From positions 175,382 through 239,381 of the forward strand of contig NZ_WSRZ01000001.1 in NCBI RefSeq assembly GCF_009828585.1: a stretch of DNA of 64,000 bases, in the 5' to 3' direction. The stretch comes from Shewanella litoralis. Lineage in GTDB: Bacteria; Pseudomonadota; Gammaproteobacteria; Enterobacterales; Shewanellaceae. The translations under genes and the position numbers were made by a program. The number at the start of each line of letters is the position of its first letter. Positions within the stretch are counted from its first letter, which is position 1. The notes beneath the pieces are model-generated. The model made no database searches, had not been told where the DNA came from, and saw only the letters and a list, made by a program, of their open reading frames with translations. Shown here one piece after another: positions 26,361 to 35,921 of the stretch.

Positions 26361-26669
26361 ATGTTCAGCTCAATTAACTTATGGCATATTCGTCAACGCT
26401 TGCGCCACATGCGCCCGCTCACCGCCTTATTTAGTTTAATGCTGATCATTGTTGGCAGCTTGATTTTATTGCCATTAGTGCTGTTGTTTTTAATCGTGGG
26501 TTTTATCGGCATGACACTGCTAAGTCGCAAATATTTAGGCAAACAAAGCCCCACCTCAAACATGTTTTTCTCAAAAGTTCGGCACCAGGACAGGTACCAG
26601 CAACATCCCAATATTGAGAAGGAATATTCAGTCAAGCCGAGTCAACATCAAGGAACGATTAAGCAATAG
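26361..26669 (+). CDS. Small basic membrane protein of unknown function
   Basis: 102 residues. A basic N-terminus (IRQRLRHMRP) leads into a long hydrophobic hairpin (ALFSLMLIIVGSLILLPLVL, then LFLIVGFIGMTLL) and a polar tail. AAAGGAACC precedes the ATG. It resembles the next gene in size, topology and the ..PLVLLFLIVGFIGMTLLSRKYLGK / PFLLLFGLISFLTLRFLGKK pattern, so they may be old paralogs. Function unknown. Confidence 0.65.
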   Translation: MFSSINLWHIRQRLRHMRPLTALFSLMLIIVGSLILLPLVLLFLIVGFIGMTLLSRKYLGKQSPTSNMFFSKVRHQDRYQQHPNIEKEYSVKPSQHQGTIKQ

Positions 26670-26940
26670 ACTCTAAGCGTTGAGCACTAGGTGTTAATTG
26701 TTAAACATTAGGCAGATAGCACCTTACCCGCCCCCCTTTATCAAGTCATTTTGGCCATAAAGAGCGAGTATTATCTAAACATTAACTCAGTTTAACGTGA
26801 CATATTATGTCTAACCATTGCACACTACATGCTCAACAATCATACATATTTAGGCGTGATTTCTCAGTTGATGAGCTCAATGAGTGGATATAATCACCAT
26901 ACTCTGATCGACATAGGATAAACCGCATTTAGGAGCCGAC

Positions 26941-27273
26941 ATGAACGTTAACCAAGCATTTAATAGCGCCAATTTTAAACATCGCGTGACGAGTATGAAC
27001 CCTATTTTGGCATTACTGATGGTTTTTGCTATAACCTTAGTCACTCTTACATTACTGCCATTTTTATTATTGTTTGGCTTAATCAGTTTTCTCACCTTGC
27101 GATTTTTGGGTAAAAAAATGCTGCGTCGTCAGCAAGCTGAACAAGCACACGCGTACCAAAACTACGCCAATGTACAACGCGAGCCCACAGCGCCTTATGC
27201 AGATATGTTTAAGCGCTCAGGAACAAGCCAGGGCTCAACGACAGGTAGAACATTCGAACACCAGGCTGATTAA
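26941..27273 (+). CDS. Small membrane protein of unknown function, resembling the preceding gene
   Basis: 110 residues. A basic N-terminus, one or two hydrophobic helices (ILALLMVFAITLVTLTLLPF, LLLFGLISFLTLRFL), then GKKMLRRQQAEQ and a polar tail. TTAGGAG lies 6 bases before the ATG. The 271-base gap before it (26670-26940) holds no feature I can name, but is long enough for a separate promoter. Confidence 0.68.
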   Translation: MNVNQAFNSANFKHRVTSMNPILALLMVFAITLVTLTLLPFLLLFGLISFLTLRFLGKKMLRRQQAEQAHAYQNYANVQREPTAPYADMFKRSGTSQGSTTGRTFEHQAD

Positions 27274-27445
27274 CCCCGCAAAAGTTTTCGGATTGTTTGC
27301 TTAAGCTTTGGAATTGTCGAAAAGTGGGTAGCACCAGAGGTGTCGGCAATATTAACGAAGTACTGAAGTGAAAGGTTATTACATAGTCAGAGGCTTTGCT
27401 TTTTGAGCGGATACGGCTGCAGAGCCATGCTTGTTACGGGGTTAA
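27270..27445. repeat. Nine-base inverted repeat bounding an empty intergenic segment
   Basis: TTAACCCCG (27270-27278) and CGGGGTTAA (27437-27445) face each other across about 160 bases with no convincing gene. The whole gap 27274-27527 shows no terminator with a T tract and no recognised family. Possible remnant of an inserted element; weak. Confidence 0.25.
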
Positions 27446-27527
27446 AAAACCGTGACAGCGGCTATCGATACAACCAACAAAACGCTTTCACGGGGGTCGG
27501 TGCTTTTCATGATCACAAAACTCCCTT

Positions 27528-28982
27528 TTAACTCGTTGAAAGTGGCTCCAGTAACAACTTCGCTTGTTGCAAAGCAATCATTTCATCTTCACTCGGATTA
27601 AGCTCAATAACACTGTCGATTTGCATCGCCAACGATTGCCATAATGGTTCAATAACCTCTAGGTGTTCGTCATTGCCGTGAGTCTTGGCTAAGGTAAGTA
27701 AATACGCGGCTTGCACCACATCAATGCGCCCCAAAATACCGTCGGCTAATGCCACACTGAGCTCTATCATTGCAGTCACATTGTGACCATACTTAATTGC
27801 TTGATGCAAATAACCTTCAGCCTTAACACGCTGCTGTTGGCTGGCATTGTCGTCATGCAAAATGTGACTGCCACAATGCAACATAGCATCAACCTGCCCT
27901 TGCTCTGCCGCCTCGAGCATCCATTGCTCGCTGGCCGTTAAGTCGGATGAACAGCCCAGGCCGTCAGCCAACATTAATGCTAAATGATACTGGGCATTGG
28001 GGTAACCTGCTTGAGCCGCCTTATTAATCCATAAAAACGCATTTTCAAACTGTTGGGCCTGATAGTACAACACTCCAAGGTTAGACATAGCCTCAGCGTT
28101 TTCGGCATTGGCAGCAAGGGTGAGTAAACGCTCGGCTTGAGCCAGATCAACCTCAAATTGATCACTGCCCACTAGATAAAAAAAGCCTTGTAATGCTTGC
28201 GCTTCAACAATGCCACTGTCTGCTGCCTGCGCAATTAACTGCTCACCCTCACTGAGGTTGACCTCACCGCGATAGCCGTGCAATAAACTCACGCCATGCT
28301 CAAATACTGCCGTTTTATGGTGAAGCGAAGCCAACTCAAACCAATAACCCGCTTGAGAAAATGCCTCTGCTGCGGTGCTGTGTTCACCCTTGGTCGGCAG
28401 CTTGCTTTGTGTTGAGCTAGCATCAGCGTCTTGTGCCAAAGCTTGCTCTTGTTCTTGTAACATTAGGCCTTTGGCTTTTAATGACATGCCCACTAAATAC
28501 TGTGCTTCAGCATCGTTATTCATCACTGCGCGATAACACAGGTCTCGCCCCGCAAACGAATCAAAAGGCTCAAAGGTATAACTCGGCGCGACTTGTTGAT
28601 GCAACACTGGATAGAGTTTGGCCACTAAATGCAAAATATGCTCAATCGATTTTTCTGCAATCGAGACCAGTTGCGTTTGGGTTAAATGGTATTTTTCGGG
28701 ATGCGCACCGCGATTACCGTCGCTACGTAAACGATGCAACGCACGCACAATGGAGGGTTCTATTAGCCTAGCGGAGTGTAATTGCTCAATACGGTCGTAT
28801 AAATTAGGACTGGTGAATGTGAGCCTATGAGGCGTAGCTAATTGACGGGTGAGCTTATGGGTAAAACTGCGAATATACACCAGCGCCTGGGTGGGAATAT
28901 CGCGGACATAACTTTTGGCTAGACGATAATCTTCAGTTAAGTTTTCGGAGAAACCATCAATAAACGCGCTATCATTTAACAA
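27528..28982 (-). CDS. DUF4145-like plus Sel1-repeat protein
   Basis: 484 residues, cytoplasmic. Residues 1-125 resemble DUF4145 (YVRDIPTQALVYIRSFTHKL, LHRLRSDGNRGAHPEKYHL), a domain also found in restriction-related and stress proteins. From about 150 on there are TPR-like Sel1 repeats (DAEAQYLVGMSLKAKGLM, NAEAMSNLGVLYYQAQQFENA, YPNAQYHLALMLADGLG, QVDAMLHCGSHIL). Probably a scaffold; role unknown. The TTG start has AAGGAG 6 bases upstream. The yciC-like gene ends 22 bases... upstream on the same strand, so co-transcription is likely. Confidence 0.75.
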   Translation of the reverse strand: MLNDSAFIDGFSENLTEDYRLAKSYVRDIPTQALVYIRSFTHKLTRQLATPHRLTFTSPNLYDRIEQLHSARLIEPSIVRALHRLRSDGNRGAHPEKYHLTQTQLVSIAEKSIEHILHLVAKLYPVLHQQVAPSYTFEPFDSFAGRDLCYRAVMNNDAEAQYLVGMSLKAKGLMLQEQEQALAQDADASSTQSKLPTKGEHSTAAEAFSQAGYWFELASLHHKTAVFEHGVSLLHGYRGEVNLSEGEQLIAQAADSGIVEAQALQGFFYLVGSDQFEVDLAQAERLLTLAANAENAEAMSNLGVLYYQAQQFENAFLWINKAAQAGYPNAQYHLALMLADGLGCSSDLTASEQWMLEAAEQGQVDAMLHCGSHILHDDNASQQQRVKAEGYLHQAIKYGHNVTAMIELSVALADGILGRIDVVQAAYLLTLAKTHGNDEHLEVIEPLWQSLAMQIDSVIELNPSEDEMIALQQAKLLLEPLSTS

Positions 28983-29004
28983 TGGCCTCTCCTTGTATTA
29001 ATCA

Positions 29005-29721
29005 TTACTTTTCCAAATCGATTGGTTGGCGATTCACCATATACAATCTAAATAAGGCAATATTGACAAATAAACCTAAAAACGCAAATAAGGTTTCGAC
29101 GACTAACTGTAGTGGAAATCCTACTTGTGTTGCCATTTGGGTAAACACGCCAGCAAATAACGATAATGGAACATATAGCATTAATACTGCAATGGTTTTA
29201 AATGCTACTGAACCTGCGCTAAAGCTAAAGCTCTTTTTAATCGCTTCAAGTGGCGTTAAACGCTCAACCACGACCATAAAGTTGACATAGGCTAGACGGG
29301 CAAACAAATACAAACTCACCACCAAACCAATTAACCATAATGGACCAAACGCGGCAAAAATCATTACAGGCGCTAAAATCGCTAGACCAGAAAATACGCC
29401 CGCAAGTAATAGCGGTGGTACAAACGGTAAACTGGCTTTTAATATTTGCCCAGGCGATAACTCATGCCCTTGTGAGCGCAGCTCTAAAAATAATGTTAAA
29501 GCAGCAATGAGCACTGAAAATACTAACAATAGCACCATCATAACCGCAGCATGTGATGCGCCAAATTGTGGATTTTCTGGGTCGGCCGTTAACATTTCAT
29601 TACCAAGCCAAAGTTGGATAGCAACTTGAATTAATAGCAGCGGCAAAGTCAGTGCTGCCAGCTGACGGATATGGTTTCGAAAAAAGTTTAATGCTTCAGT
29701 CAAAATAGCAAACAATGACAT
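29005..29721 (-). CDS. yciC: YciC-family inner-membrane protein (UPF0259)
   Basis: 238 residues with about six hydrophobic helices. N-terminal ALNFFRNHIRQLAALTLPLLLIQ, central ERLTPLEAIKKSFSFSAG and C-terminal NIALFRLYMVNRQ match the UPF0259/YciC family. Function not established. GGAAT lies close before the ATG. Upstream of the DUF4145-Sel1 gene with a 22-base gap. Confidence 0.78.
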   Translation of the reverse strand: MSLFAILTEALNFFRNHIRQLAALTLPLLLIQVAIQLWLGNEMLTADPENPQFGASHAAVMMVLLLVFSVLIAALTLFLELRSQGHELSPGQILKASLPFVPPLLLAGVFSGLAILAPVMIFAAFGPLWLIGLVVSLYLFARLAYVNFMVVVERLTPLEAIKKSFSFSAGSVAFKTIAVLMLYVPLSLFAGVFTQMATQVGFPLQLVVETLFAFLGLFVNIALFRLYMVNRQPIDLEK

Positions 29722-29891
29722 GTAAATTCCAATAATCGATTAACAATAAATATGGCGCTTAGGATACCCAAAAAAGCCTCAATTTGCACAATCGAAATCG
29801 CTAAAAAACCAATCTCCTGTCGCATTTAGTCAAATCAGGGTAAAATAGCGCCCTAGTTTGACCATTTATATCATTAAACAGGACACGCATT

Positions 29892-30443
29892 ATGAAATTA
29901 GCATCCGCATTACCGGTACTATTTACTGTCTTAGCATTCTCATCACCTGCATCTGCGGGTTGGTTAGACAAAGCATCTGAAGCCGCTAAAAAAGTTGTCG
30001 AAACCCCAGCTACAGCAACGGCTGCAGCAGAAACAGCGACGACAGCACAATCCACTGAATTAGTGGGCAGTGTCATGTCTCAGCTTGGTTTAAGCCAAAC
30101 CCAGGCTGAAGGCGGTTTAGGTTCATTATTGAGCTTGGCACAAACCAATTTAGGCGGTAACGATTTTAGCCAACTGACTAGCAGTATCCCTAATGCAGAC
30201 AGTTTATTGGCCGCGATACCGTCAATGTCATCAGACAGCGGTATGTCTGGTTTACTCTCTAAAGCCGGCGATTTAGGTTCATCACTACAAGGCACAGCCA
30301 TGGTATACGATGCGTTTGAAAAACTAGGAATTTCAAAAGAGTACATCGTACCTATGGTCGATATTGCTAAAAACTATTTAGAGCAAAGCGGTAGTGAAGG
30401 CACGGTAGATTTGTTAACGAAAGGCTTAGGTTCACTTTTGTAA
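29892..30443 (+). CDS. Exported DUF2780 protein
   Basis: 183 residues. Signal peptide MKLASALPVLFTVLAFSSPASA; the mature protein starts GWLDKASEAAKK. The rest is helical and Ala/Gly/Ser/Leu-rich, with MSQLGLSQTQAEGGLGSLLSLA typical of the DUF2780 (VcgC/VcgE) family. Ends LLTKGLGSLL. Role unknown. AGGACACGC precedes the ATG; terminator at 30474. Confidence 0.82.
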   Translation: MKLASALPVLFTVLAFSSPASAGWLDKASEAAKKVVETPATATAAAETATTAQSTELVGSVMSQLGLSQTQAEGGLGSLLSLAQTNLGGNDFSQLTSSIPNADSLLAAIPSMSSDSGMSGLLSKAGDLGSSLQGTAMVYDAFEKLGISKEYIVPMVDIAKNYLEQSGSEGTVDLLTKGLGSLL

Positions 30444-30473
30444 GCACCTAATCACTGTTGGTTAACATTAATT

Positions 30474-30507
30474 AATCCCAAGCCATTCGCTTGGGATTAT
30501 CATTTTT
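30474..30507 (+). terminator. Rho-independent terminator after the DUF2780 gene
   Basis: Ten-base stem AATCCCAAGC/GCTTGGGATT with a 5-base loop, then a T-rich tail. Confidence 0.8.
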
Positions 30508-30547
30508 GCTAGCATAAAATTGATAAAACCTCAGTTATGGAGCCAGT

Positions 30548-31003
30548 ATGATCGCCAAACTAAAACAGTTTATTCAATCACATACTCAAGAAAGTAGCCC
30601 TGAAGAAAAGGCCCAAAACCTCAATTTAGCCGCGGCAACTTTGTTGTTAGAAGTGGTTTATGCCGATGAAAAACTGGCTGATGCTGAAGCCGCTTTATTG
30701 CCTGAGATGCTCATCAATACCTTAGGTATTAGCTCAGTACAGGCCAAAGACTTAACAGATGAGGCCAAACAAGCGCGTCACGATGCCATTTCGTTATTTG
30801 AATTTACCTCTGAAATTAACGCCCAATTTAGCATTGAAGATAAACAGAGTTTATTATTGTCGATGTGGCGTTTAGCCTATGCTGACGGCGAATTATCTCA
30901 GTTTGAAGATCAAATCATTCGCCGTACTGCTGATTTATTATATCTCAAGCACAGCGAATTAATTCAAATGCGTAATATTGCCATTCAACAATCTACTGAG
31001 TAA
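30548..31003 (+). CDS. TerB-like protein (tellurite-resistance/Dj1A fold)
   Basis: 151 residues, all helical. Two internal TerB repeats each show an acidic loop: LLLEVVYADEKLADAEAALL and LLSMWRLAYADGELSQFEDQ. The family is defined by such metal-binding loops. It lies alone, so tellurite resistance is not implied. GGAGCC lies before the ATG. Convergent with yjeH, only five bases apart. Confidence 0.82.
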   Translation: MIAKLKQFIQSHTQESSPEEKAQNLNLAAATLLLEVVYADEKLADAEAALLPEMLINTLGISSVQAKDLTDEAKQARHDAISLFEFTSEINAQFSIEDKQSLLLSMWRLAYADGELSQFEDQIIRRTADLLYLKHSELIQMRNIAIQQSTE

Positions 31004-31008
31004 CCAGG

Positions 31009-32283
31009 TTAACTTATCGGTAATTGTTTACGTTGTAAGTGATTCTTTTGCCACCACATAAAGGGCGCAATCACAACAACCAATACCAGCACGTATATCA
31101 TATTGTCTGCTAACGCGATGCCAATACCAATACAAAAAACACACCCTGCTGCTACCAAAGGCCAATAGCGTTTACTCAGTAACTTCGCGGCGGACAACAT
31201 AGCAAGTAAATAAATCACCACAAAAACCCCATTGCTCCAGGCAATCAATTTTTCTAAATCCTGCCCAGAATAAAACGTCAGTACAATGACCACAGCCATG
31301 CTGCCTAAGATACCAAACAAAGCTCTAAACGGCACACCATGTTGGTTTAACTTCACAAAGTATTTAGGCAAAATGCCTTCTTTACTGAAGCTCCACAATA
31401 AGCGAGCTGCGCTTGCTGAATAAACGTTTACGGTTGCTAAACCGCTGGCGATACCTAAAATCCCGATCACTTGTGCACCATAGCCATACAAAAAGCTGTC
31501 ACTCAGTAAGTAGTCAAATGCGCTTATCATCGCCACACCGGATTTGTCCGTCGGCACCATAAGTAATAAAAACGTGCAGGCGAGGTAAATCACGCCCACA
31601 AGCACAGTGCCCATTAAAATTGCTGGGAGCATATCTTTGTCTGGACGGCGAAAATCACTGGCTAAATGCGTCATTGCCTCAATGCCTAAAAAGCTCCAAA
31701 AACCGATCCCCATGGCCACCATCACAGTGCTGACTTGCGGGTGACTGGTTTGGTTAAACGACTCAAGCTGTTCAGAGTTAAGCCCGCTGGCACCAAATAA
31801 CAATGCCACCACTGTCACTATGGCCAAGGTAAGCGCAAATTGCAGTTTAGCCGACACTTGAATACCGCGAATATTCAACCCTAACAGCATTAACACCACA
31901 ATTAATTCTGCAACCAGCTGCCAACCACCATGAAGTGGGATTAAGGCGTTCATAAACTGGAAAGTCATTAAAATGGCTGCTGGAGCACCAATAGGGATCA
32001 CCAATAAAAAAATTAACCCAATGGTTCGTCCTGCCGTGCGGCCAAATGCTTTTTCAACAAAATAAGCTGGCCCTGCAGCATGAGGAAAACGGCTGGCCAA
32101 CAAGCCAAATACTAGCGCTACCGGAATAATAGCCAAGGTTAAAATCAACCAGGCCAAAAGCGCTCCAGAATCAGCCACTGCAATGGTCATTTGTGGTAAA
32201 ATAAACACGCCAGTACCCAACAATGTGGTGGCCATTAACCCAGCACCTTGCCAACGGCCGATCGTTCCTGCTATCTGATTCAT
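31009..32283 (-). CDS. yjeH: APC-family amino-acid exporter, YjeH type
   Basis: 424 residues, about 12 helices. In E. coli, YjeH exports methionine and branched-chain amino acids. N-terminal GLMATTLLGTGVFILPQM and the second consensus IPIGAPAAILMTFQF match that subgroup, as does GIGFWSFLGIEAMTHLASDFRRPDKDMLPAI. Divergent from an Lrp-type regulator, with a strong palindrome between them. Confidence 0.85.
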   Translation of the reverse strand: MNQIAGTIGRWQGAGLMATTLLGTGVFILPQMTIAVADSGALLAWLILTLAIIPVALVFGLLASRFPHAAGPAYFVEKAFGRTAGRTIGLIFLLVIPIGAPAAILMTFQFMNALIPLHGGWQLVAELIVVLMLLGLNIRGIQVSAKLQFALTLAIVTVVALLFGASGLNSEQLESFNQTSHPQVSTVMVAMGIGFWSFLGIEAMTHLASDFRRPDKDMLPAILMGTVLVGVIYLACTFLLLMVPTDKSGVAMISAFDYLLSDSFLYGYGAQVIGILGIASGLATVNVYSASAARLLWSFSKEGILPKYFVKLNQHGVPFRALFGILGSMAVVIVLTFYSGQDLEKLIAWSNGVFVVIYLLAMLSAAKLLSKRYWPLVAAGCVFCIGIGIALADNMIYVLVLVVVIAPFMWWQKNHLQRKQLPIS

Positions 32284-32382
32284 AATGTTATTCTTACTGT
32301 GATATATTGCGTTATTATAAGTAGCGTCGGCTTTACATTCTGCTGTTTCTTCAGCGCAAGTTGCTTTATGAAACCGACAAAA

Positions 32383-32418
32383 TGACGGAATTAACTTCTT
32401 ACGCCGTCAATATGACGG
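32383..32418. promoter_or_regulatory. TGACGG palindrome, probable operator for the Lrp-type regulator
   Basis: CCGTCA ATA TGACGG (32404-32418) is a perfect 15-base palindrome. A further TGACGG half-site lies at 32383-32388, about two helical turns away. It lies in the 170-base gap between yjeH and lrp. Lrp-family proteins bind spaced dyads. Confidence 0.6.
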
Positions 32419-32453
32419 AGAATAGATATTAATGACAACTCAGGAATATTGCC

Positions 32454-32882
32454 TTGGATAAATTTGATAAAGCGATTATAAGCGCATTACGCCTCAATGC
32501 TCGACAGAGTATCTCGTTTATTGCCGAACAAGTGAATTTGTCACGCAGTGCAGTAACGGAGCGAATTAAAAAATTAGAACAAAGTGGTGTTATTCGTGGT
32601 TATCAGGTGTTACTCAGCGAATCGCAAAAACAGGGTGTGTCCGCTTACTTTGAAATTCAACACCGCTGTGCACGTTGCGCTGAGGTGATCCATATTTTTA
32701 CCACCATTCCTGAAGTCATTACTTGCCAGGGGATCACCGGCGACATGGACTTATTGGTCTATGTGCACGCAAACTCGATGCAGCGATTACATGAAATACG
32801 AGAGTTTATTGATGCTCAAGCCGATATCGTTAAAATAAAAACCCATGTCGTGATGAGTGAATGGATTAATAATCAGGCATAA
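32454..32882 (+). CDS. Lrp/AsnC-family transcriptional regulator
   Basis: 142 residues. N-terminal helix-turn-helix (SISFIAEQVNLSRSAVTERI, about 18-37) and a C-terminal RAM ligand domain (VSAYFEIQHRC, VITCQGITGDMDLLVYVHA). A start at TTG 32454 gives MDKFDKAIISALRLNARQ, as in the family, with AGGAA 7 bases upstream. It probably senses an amino acid and controls the divergent yjeH exporter. Confidence 0.9.
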   Translation: MDKFDKAIISALRLNARQSISFIAEQVNLSRSAVTERIKKLEQSGVIRGYQVLLSESQKQGVSAYFEIQHRCARCAEVIHIFTTIPEVITCQGITGDMDLLVYVHANSMQRLHEIREFIDAQADIVKIKTHVVMSEWINNQA

Positions 32883-32906
32883 AAAAGCTCTGTAAAAACA
32901 GAGCTT
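32881..32906 (-). terminator. Rho-independent terminator after the HDOD gene
   Basis: Stem AAGCTCTGT/ACAGAGCTT with a 4-base loop and a T tract on the minus strand. Shared between convergent genes. Confidence 0.8.
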
Positions 32907-32937
32907 ATGGCTGAACACTTGTCCGTACATAAATCAA

Positions 32938-33771
32938 TTATGCGAGCTGTTTACCTATTTCTAATCCTTTGCCATATAAGGCTATAAATTTCTCGCCCAA
33001 ACCGGACATATCCATTTTGATAATGCCGGCTTTATGATTAGCAATATCCGCTAACCATGCGGTAAATGACTCATCGTCTCGCTGATCATCCCAATGAGAA
33101 AATACAGCGTGTGACAAATAAATCACCGAAGCCAATTTTGAAGCTGGCTTGGCTTTCAGCGGTGCTCGTTGAAACTCAATACCATGAACTAACGTGGGGG
33201 CAAATTTCCAGTTTATGGCTAATAACGCACCAACAGATGGTGAATCGAACCCTAATAAACTTAATTCAAGTTGCTGCTTATCAGCCCCCTCTGCCACGGC
33301 CGCACGAATTTGTGCCGCTATAGTTGGCTCAACAACCGCAATTAATAAATCACCAATGTTATGTAAAATAGCACAGGTAAATGCTTCATCGGATGCCACG
33401 CCACACACTTTAGCAAGTGCTTGAGAATATAACGCTATCTCAAAAGTTTCCCCCCAAAACTCCGCTAAATCAATACCGTCAGGATTAGGTATCGCGCCTA
33501 CTACAGCCGAAGCAATCACTAATGTGCGTAATGTTTGCGTTCCCAAACGGACCACGGCATCTTCAATAGAGCCCACTTCTCGACTGCGCCCAAAATGCGC
33601 CGAGTTGGCAAGACGTAACACTCTTGCGCTAATTAATGGGTCCTGCGCAACCTTAGCAGAAATGCTTTTTATAGAGGTATTTTCATTATTAACGGCATCA
33701 AGTAACTCACTAACAGCTTTGGGTAAACGCGGTAATTCATCGACTCTTTTTAATAGTGCAGCTGATGGCAT
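32938..33771 (-). CDS. HDOD-domain signalling protein
   Basis: 277 residues. The HDOD fold, a non-enzymatic relative of HD hydrolases, spans about 8-210: RVDELPRLPKAVSELLDAVN, AQDPLISARVLRLANSAHFGR, EDAVVRLGTQTLRTLVIAS and CAILHNIGDLL. A lone HDOD protein with no added GGDEF or EAL domain; such proteins take part in stress or motility signalling. No clear ribosome site, though GGACC lies before the ATG. Confidence 0.85.
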   Translation of the reverse strand: MPSAALLKRVDELPRLPKAVSELLDAVNNENTSIKSISAKVAQDPLISARVLRLANSAHFGRSREVGSIEDAVVRLGTQTLRTLVIASAVVGAIPNPDGIDLAEFWGETFEIALYSQALAKVCGVASDEAFTCAILHNIGDLLIAVVEPTIAAQIRAAVAEGADKQQLELSLLGFDSPSVGALLAINWKFAPTLVHGIEFQRAPLKAKPASKLASVIYLSHAVFSHWDDQRDDESFTAWLADIANHKAGIIKMDMSGLGEKFIALYGKGLEIGKQLA

Positions 33772-33972
33772 ATGTCTAGGTCCTTAAATTAACTAGTACG
33801 TAAATAAATCACTTTTATAACCTTAGCACAACATAAATAAAACAATTGCTAATACAGTGAATGTTTATTGCTATTGGCGCTTTATTATTTAACCTGCAAT
33901 TGGGATAAGGAATGAATTTATACCACTTAAAATCAACACTTTAACCAATCTAAAATTCAAACTTGTCATTTA

Positions 33973-34038
33973 TAGCTAACAAGGCGAATTGAATTGCAAT
34001 AGCTAGCTTATTGCAGGTCGATTCAACGCAGTTAACAG
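33973..34038 (+). repeat. Imperfect long stem-loop in the gap before menD
   Basis: TAGCTAAC...TTGAATTGCAATA (33973-34001) folds on TATTGCAGG...GTTAAC (34007-34036) with several bulges, the core pair being GCAATA/TATTGC. It resembles a palindromic intergenic repeat. Elsewhere the 410-base gap 33772-34181 holds nothing recognised. Confidence 0.4.
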
Positions 34039-34181
34039 GGCAAAGGACTGCTTGAAATGCTTTTATTATCCAGAGTTGAGGTTATTTATGTGTCTGCTAA
34101 AAAAAGTCTGCGTGAAACCTTAGATATCACGCACACTTGGCGTTACACTAATATCGTTATTTATCTTCTACATGAGCCAAT

Positions 34182-35921
34182 ATGCAACAACAGACTAGCG
34201 CAGATATGAATTTATTATGGGGACAATTGATCCTCGAGGAACTTGCGCGTTTAGGCGTTAAACATGTGTGCATGGCACCGGGTTCTCGTTCAACGCCATT
34301 GACATTAGCTGCCGCTAGCCAAACCCAAATCACTCGCCATATTCATTTTGATGAACGAGGTTTAGGCTTTATGGCGCTTGGCCTTGCTAAGGCCAGTAAC
34401 GCCCCGGTTGCCATTATCACCACCTCGGGGACTGCGGTAGCAAACTTATATCCGGCGATTGTTGAGGCCTGGTTAACCCATGTGCCTTTAATCATATTAT
34501 CAGGCGATCGCCCAAGTGAATTAATTGATTGCGGTGCAAATCAAGCCATTATCCAACCAGCTATTTTTGCCGGCTATGCTAAACAATTAAATTTACCTAC
34601 ACCAGATATTGGCTATCCGGCCAGTGCATTATTAAGTGCCATTGATCATGCAGTCACTAACCAACACCAACCGGTGCACATCAACTGTATGTATCGTGAA
34701 CCGTTGTACCCGAGTGAGCTAGTCACATTGGCCCATGTAAAAAAAACCGCCAGTGTGACTACCAGCACTTATCTTGCGCCATTAAATACATGGTTCGACA
34801 ACAATAAACCGCTAACTCGGTATGCCGGGCTTAACAGTGCTGAATTACCCTCTATAGACACCCTAATGCGCTTTGTGCATGGTAAAGGGGTAATTGTAGT
34901 CGGGACATTGTCACCGGCTGATAATCCGCACTTGATTGTGACATTGGCACAAAAGCTAGGCTGGCCTGTATTAGTCGACGCTCAATCACAATTACGCCAA
35001 CACCCAGGCGTTATCGGCCACACAGACCAATTATTGCTTAATGCTAAAGCCAGTAAACTGCTTGAACAGGCAGAGCGCGTATTAGTGTTTGGTGGACGTT
35101 TTGTCTCAAAGCGTCTGATCCAGTATTTAGCCCAACAGGATTGGCACAGTTACTGGCAAATATTGAATCATAGTGATCGCTTAGACCCCACTCATCAAAA
35201 TAAACACATATGGCAAGCCAGTGTGCCTGCGGTGTGTCAGTTACCCTGGCCGCGCTCGTCCGACGCTAATTGGGCATTACAATTATTACCCTACAATGAA
35301 TCGTTAGAATCGGTACTTAAGCAGCAAATTGACAACACCAGTTTTGGCGAGGCACAAGTTGTGCGTGCTGTAGCCGCGAGCCAAACGGAACAACATATCT
35401 TATTTATCGGTAATAGCTTACCCATACGCCTTTACGATATGTATGCCCCAATAGCCACCAATACCCCCGCAATTTACACTAACCGTGGCGCATCTGGCAT
35501 TGACGGCCTAATTGCCACCGCATGCGGCGTGGCGGCAGACAAAAAAGCCCCTACAACCTTACTCATTGGTGACTTATCTTGCTTGCATGACTTCAACTCG
35601 ATGGCATTGCTAAAACACATGACCCGCGCGTTTGTGCTAGTGATTATTAATAATGATGGTGGCAATATTTTTAACTTGTTGCCCGTACCCAATGAAAGCT
35701 TACGTAATGATTTTTATCGCTTAAGCCATGGTTTAGAGTTTGGCTATGGTGCAGCAATGTTTGGCTTAGCTTATCGGCAAGTCGACGACATCGAGTCGTT
35801 CCAGCAAGCATATCAAGAGGCATTTGAGTTTAACTGTGCATCAGTTATCGAGGTCAATGTTGCACCGAATCAAGCCAGCGATCAAATTGCGCAAATTAAC
35901 CAATGGGTGAAACAACACTAA
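34182..35921 (+). CDS. menD: SEPHCHC synthase MenD
   Basis: ThDP-dependent addition of 2-oxoglutarate to isochorismate, the first committed step toward menaquinone. 579 residues, slightly longer than E. coli (556). N-terminal [21 protein letters not shown], then [16 protein letters not shown] and [21 protein letters not shown]. The ThDP-binding region has [15 protein letters not shown] and [14 protein letters not shown]. First gene of menDHCE. The stop overlaps menH as TAATG. No clear ribosome site. menF is not in the window. Confidence 0.96.
   Translation: MQQQTSADMNLLWGQLILEELARLGVKHVCMAPGSRSTPLTLAAASQTQITRHIHFDERGLGFMALGLAKASNAPVAIITTSGTAVANLYPAIVEAWLTHVPLIILSGDRPSELIDCGANQAIIQPAIFAGYAKQLNLPTPDIGYPASALLSAIDHAVTNQHQPVHINCMYREPLYPSELVTLAHVKKTASVTTSTYLAPLNTWFDNNKPLTRYAGLNSAELPSIDTLMRFVHGKGVIVVGTLSPADNPHLIVTLAQKLGWPVLVDAQSQLRQHPGVIGHTDQLLLNAKASKLLEQAERVLVFGGRFVSKRLIQYLAQQDWHSYWQILNHSDRLDPTHQNKHIWQASVPAVCQLPWPRSSDANWALQLLPYNESLESVLKQQIDNTSFGEAQVVRAVAASQTEQHILFIGNSLPIRLYDMYAPIATNTPAIYTNRGASGIDGLIATACGVAADKKAPTTLLIGDLSCLHDFNSMALLKHMTRAFVLVIINNDGGNIFNLLPVPNESLRNDFYRLSHGLEFGYGAAMFGLAYRQVDDIESFQQAYQEAFEFNCASVIEVNVAPNQASDQIAQINQWVKQH

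Noticed and set aside
27446-27527. 22-codon peptide frame on the minus strand after the Sel1 gene
   Set aside because: Begins with an AAGGGAG-like site, but spacing is too long and there is no homology to judge by.
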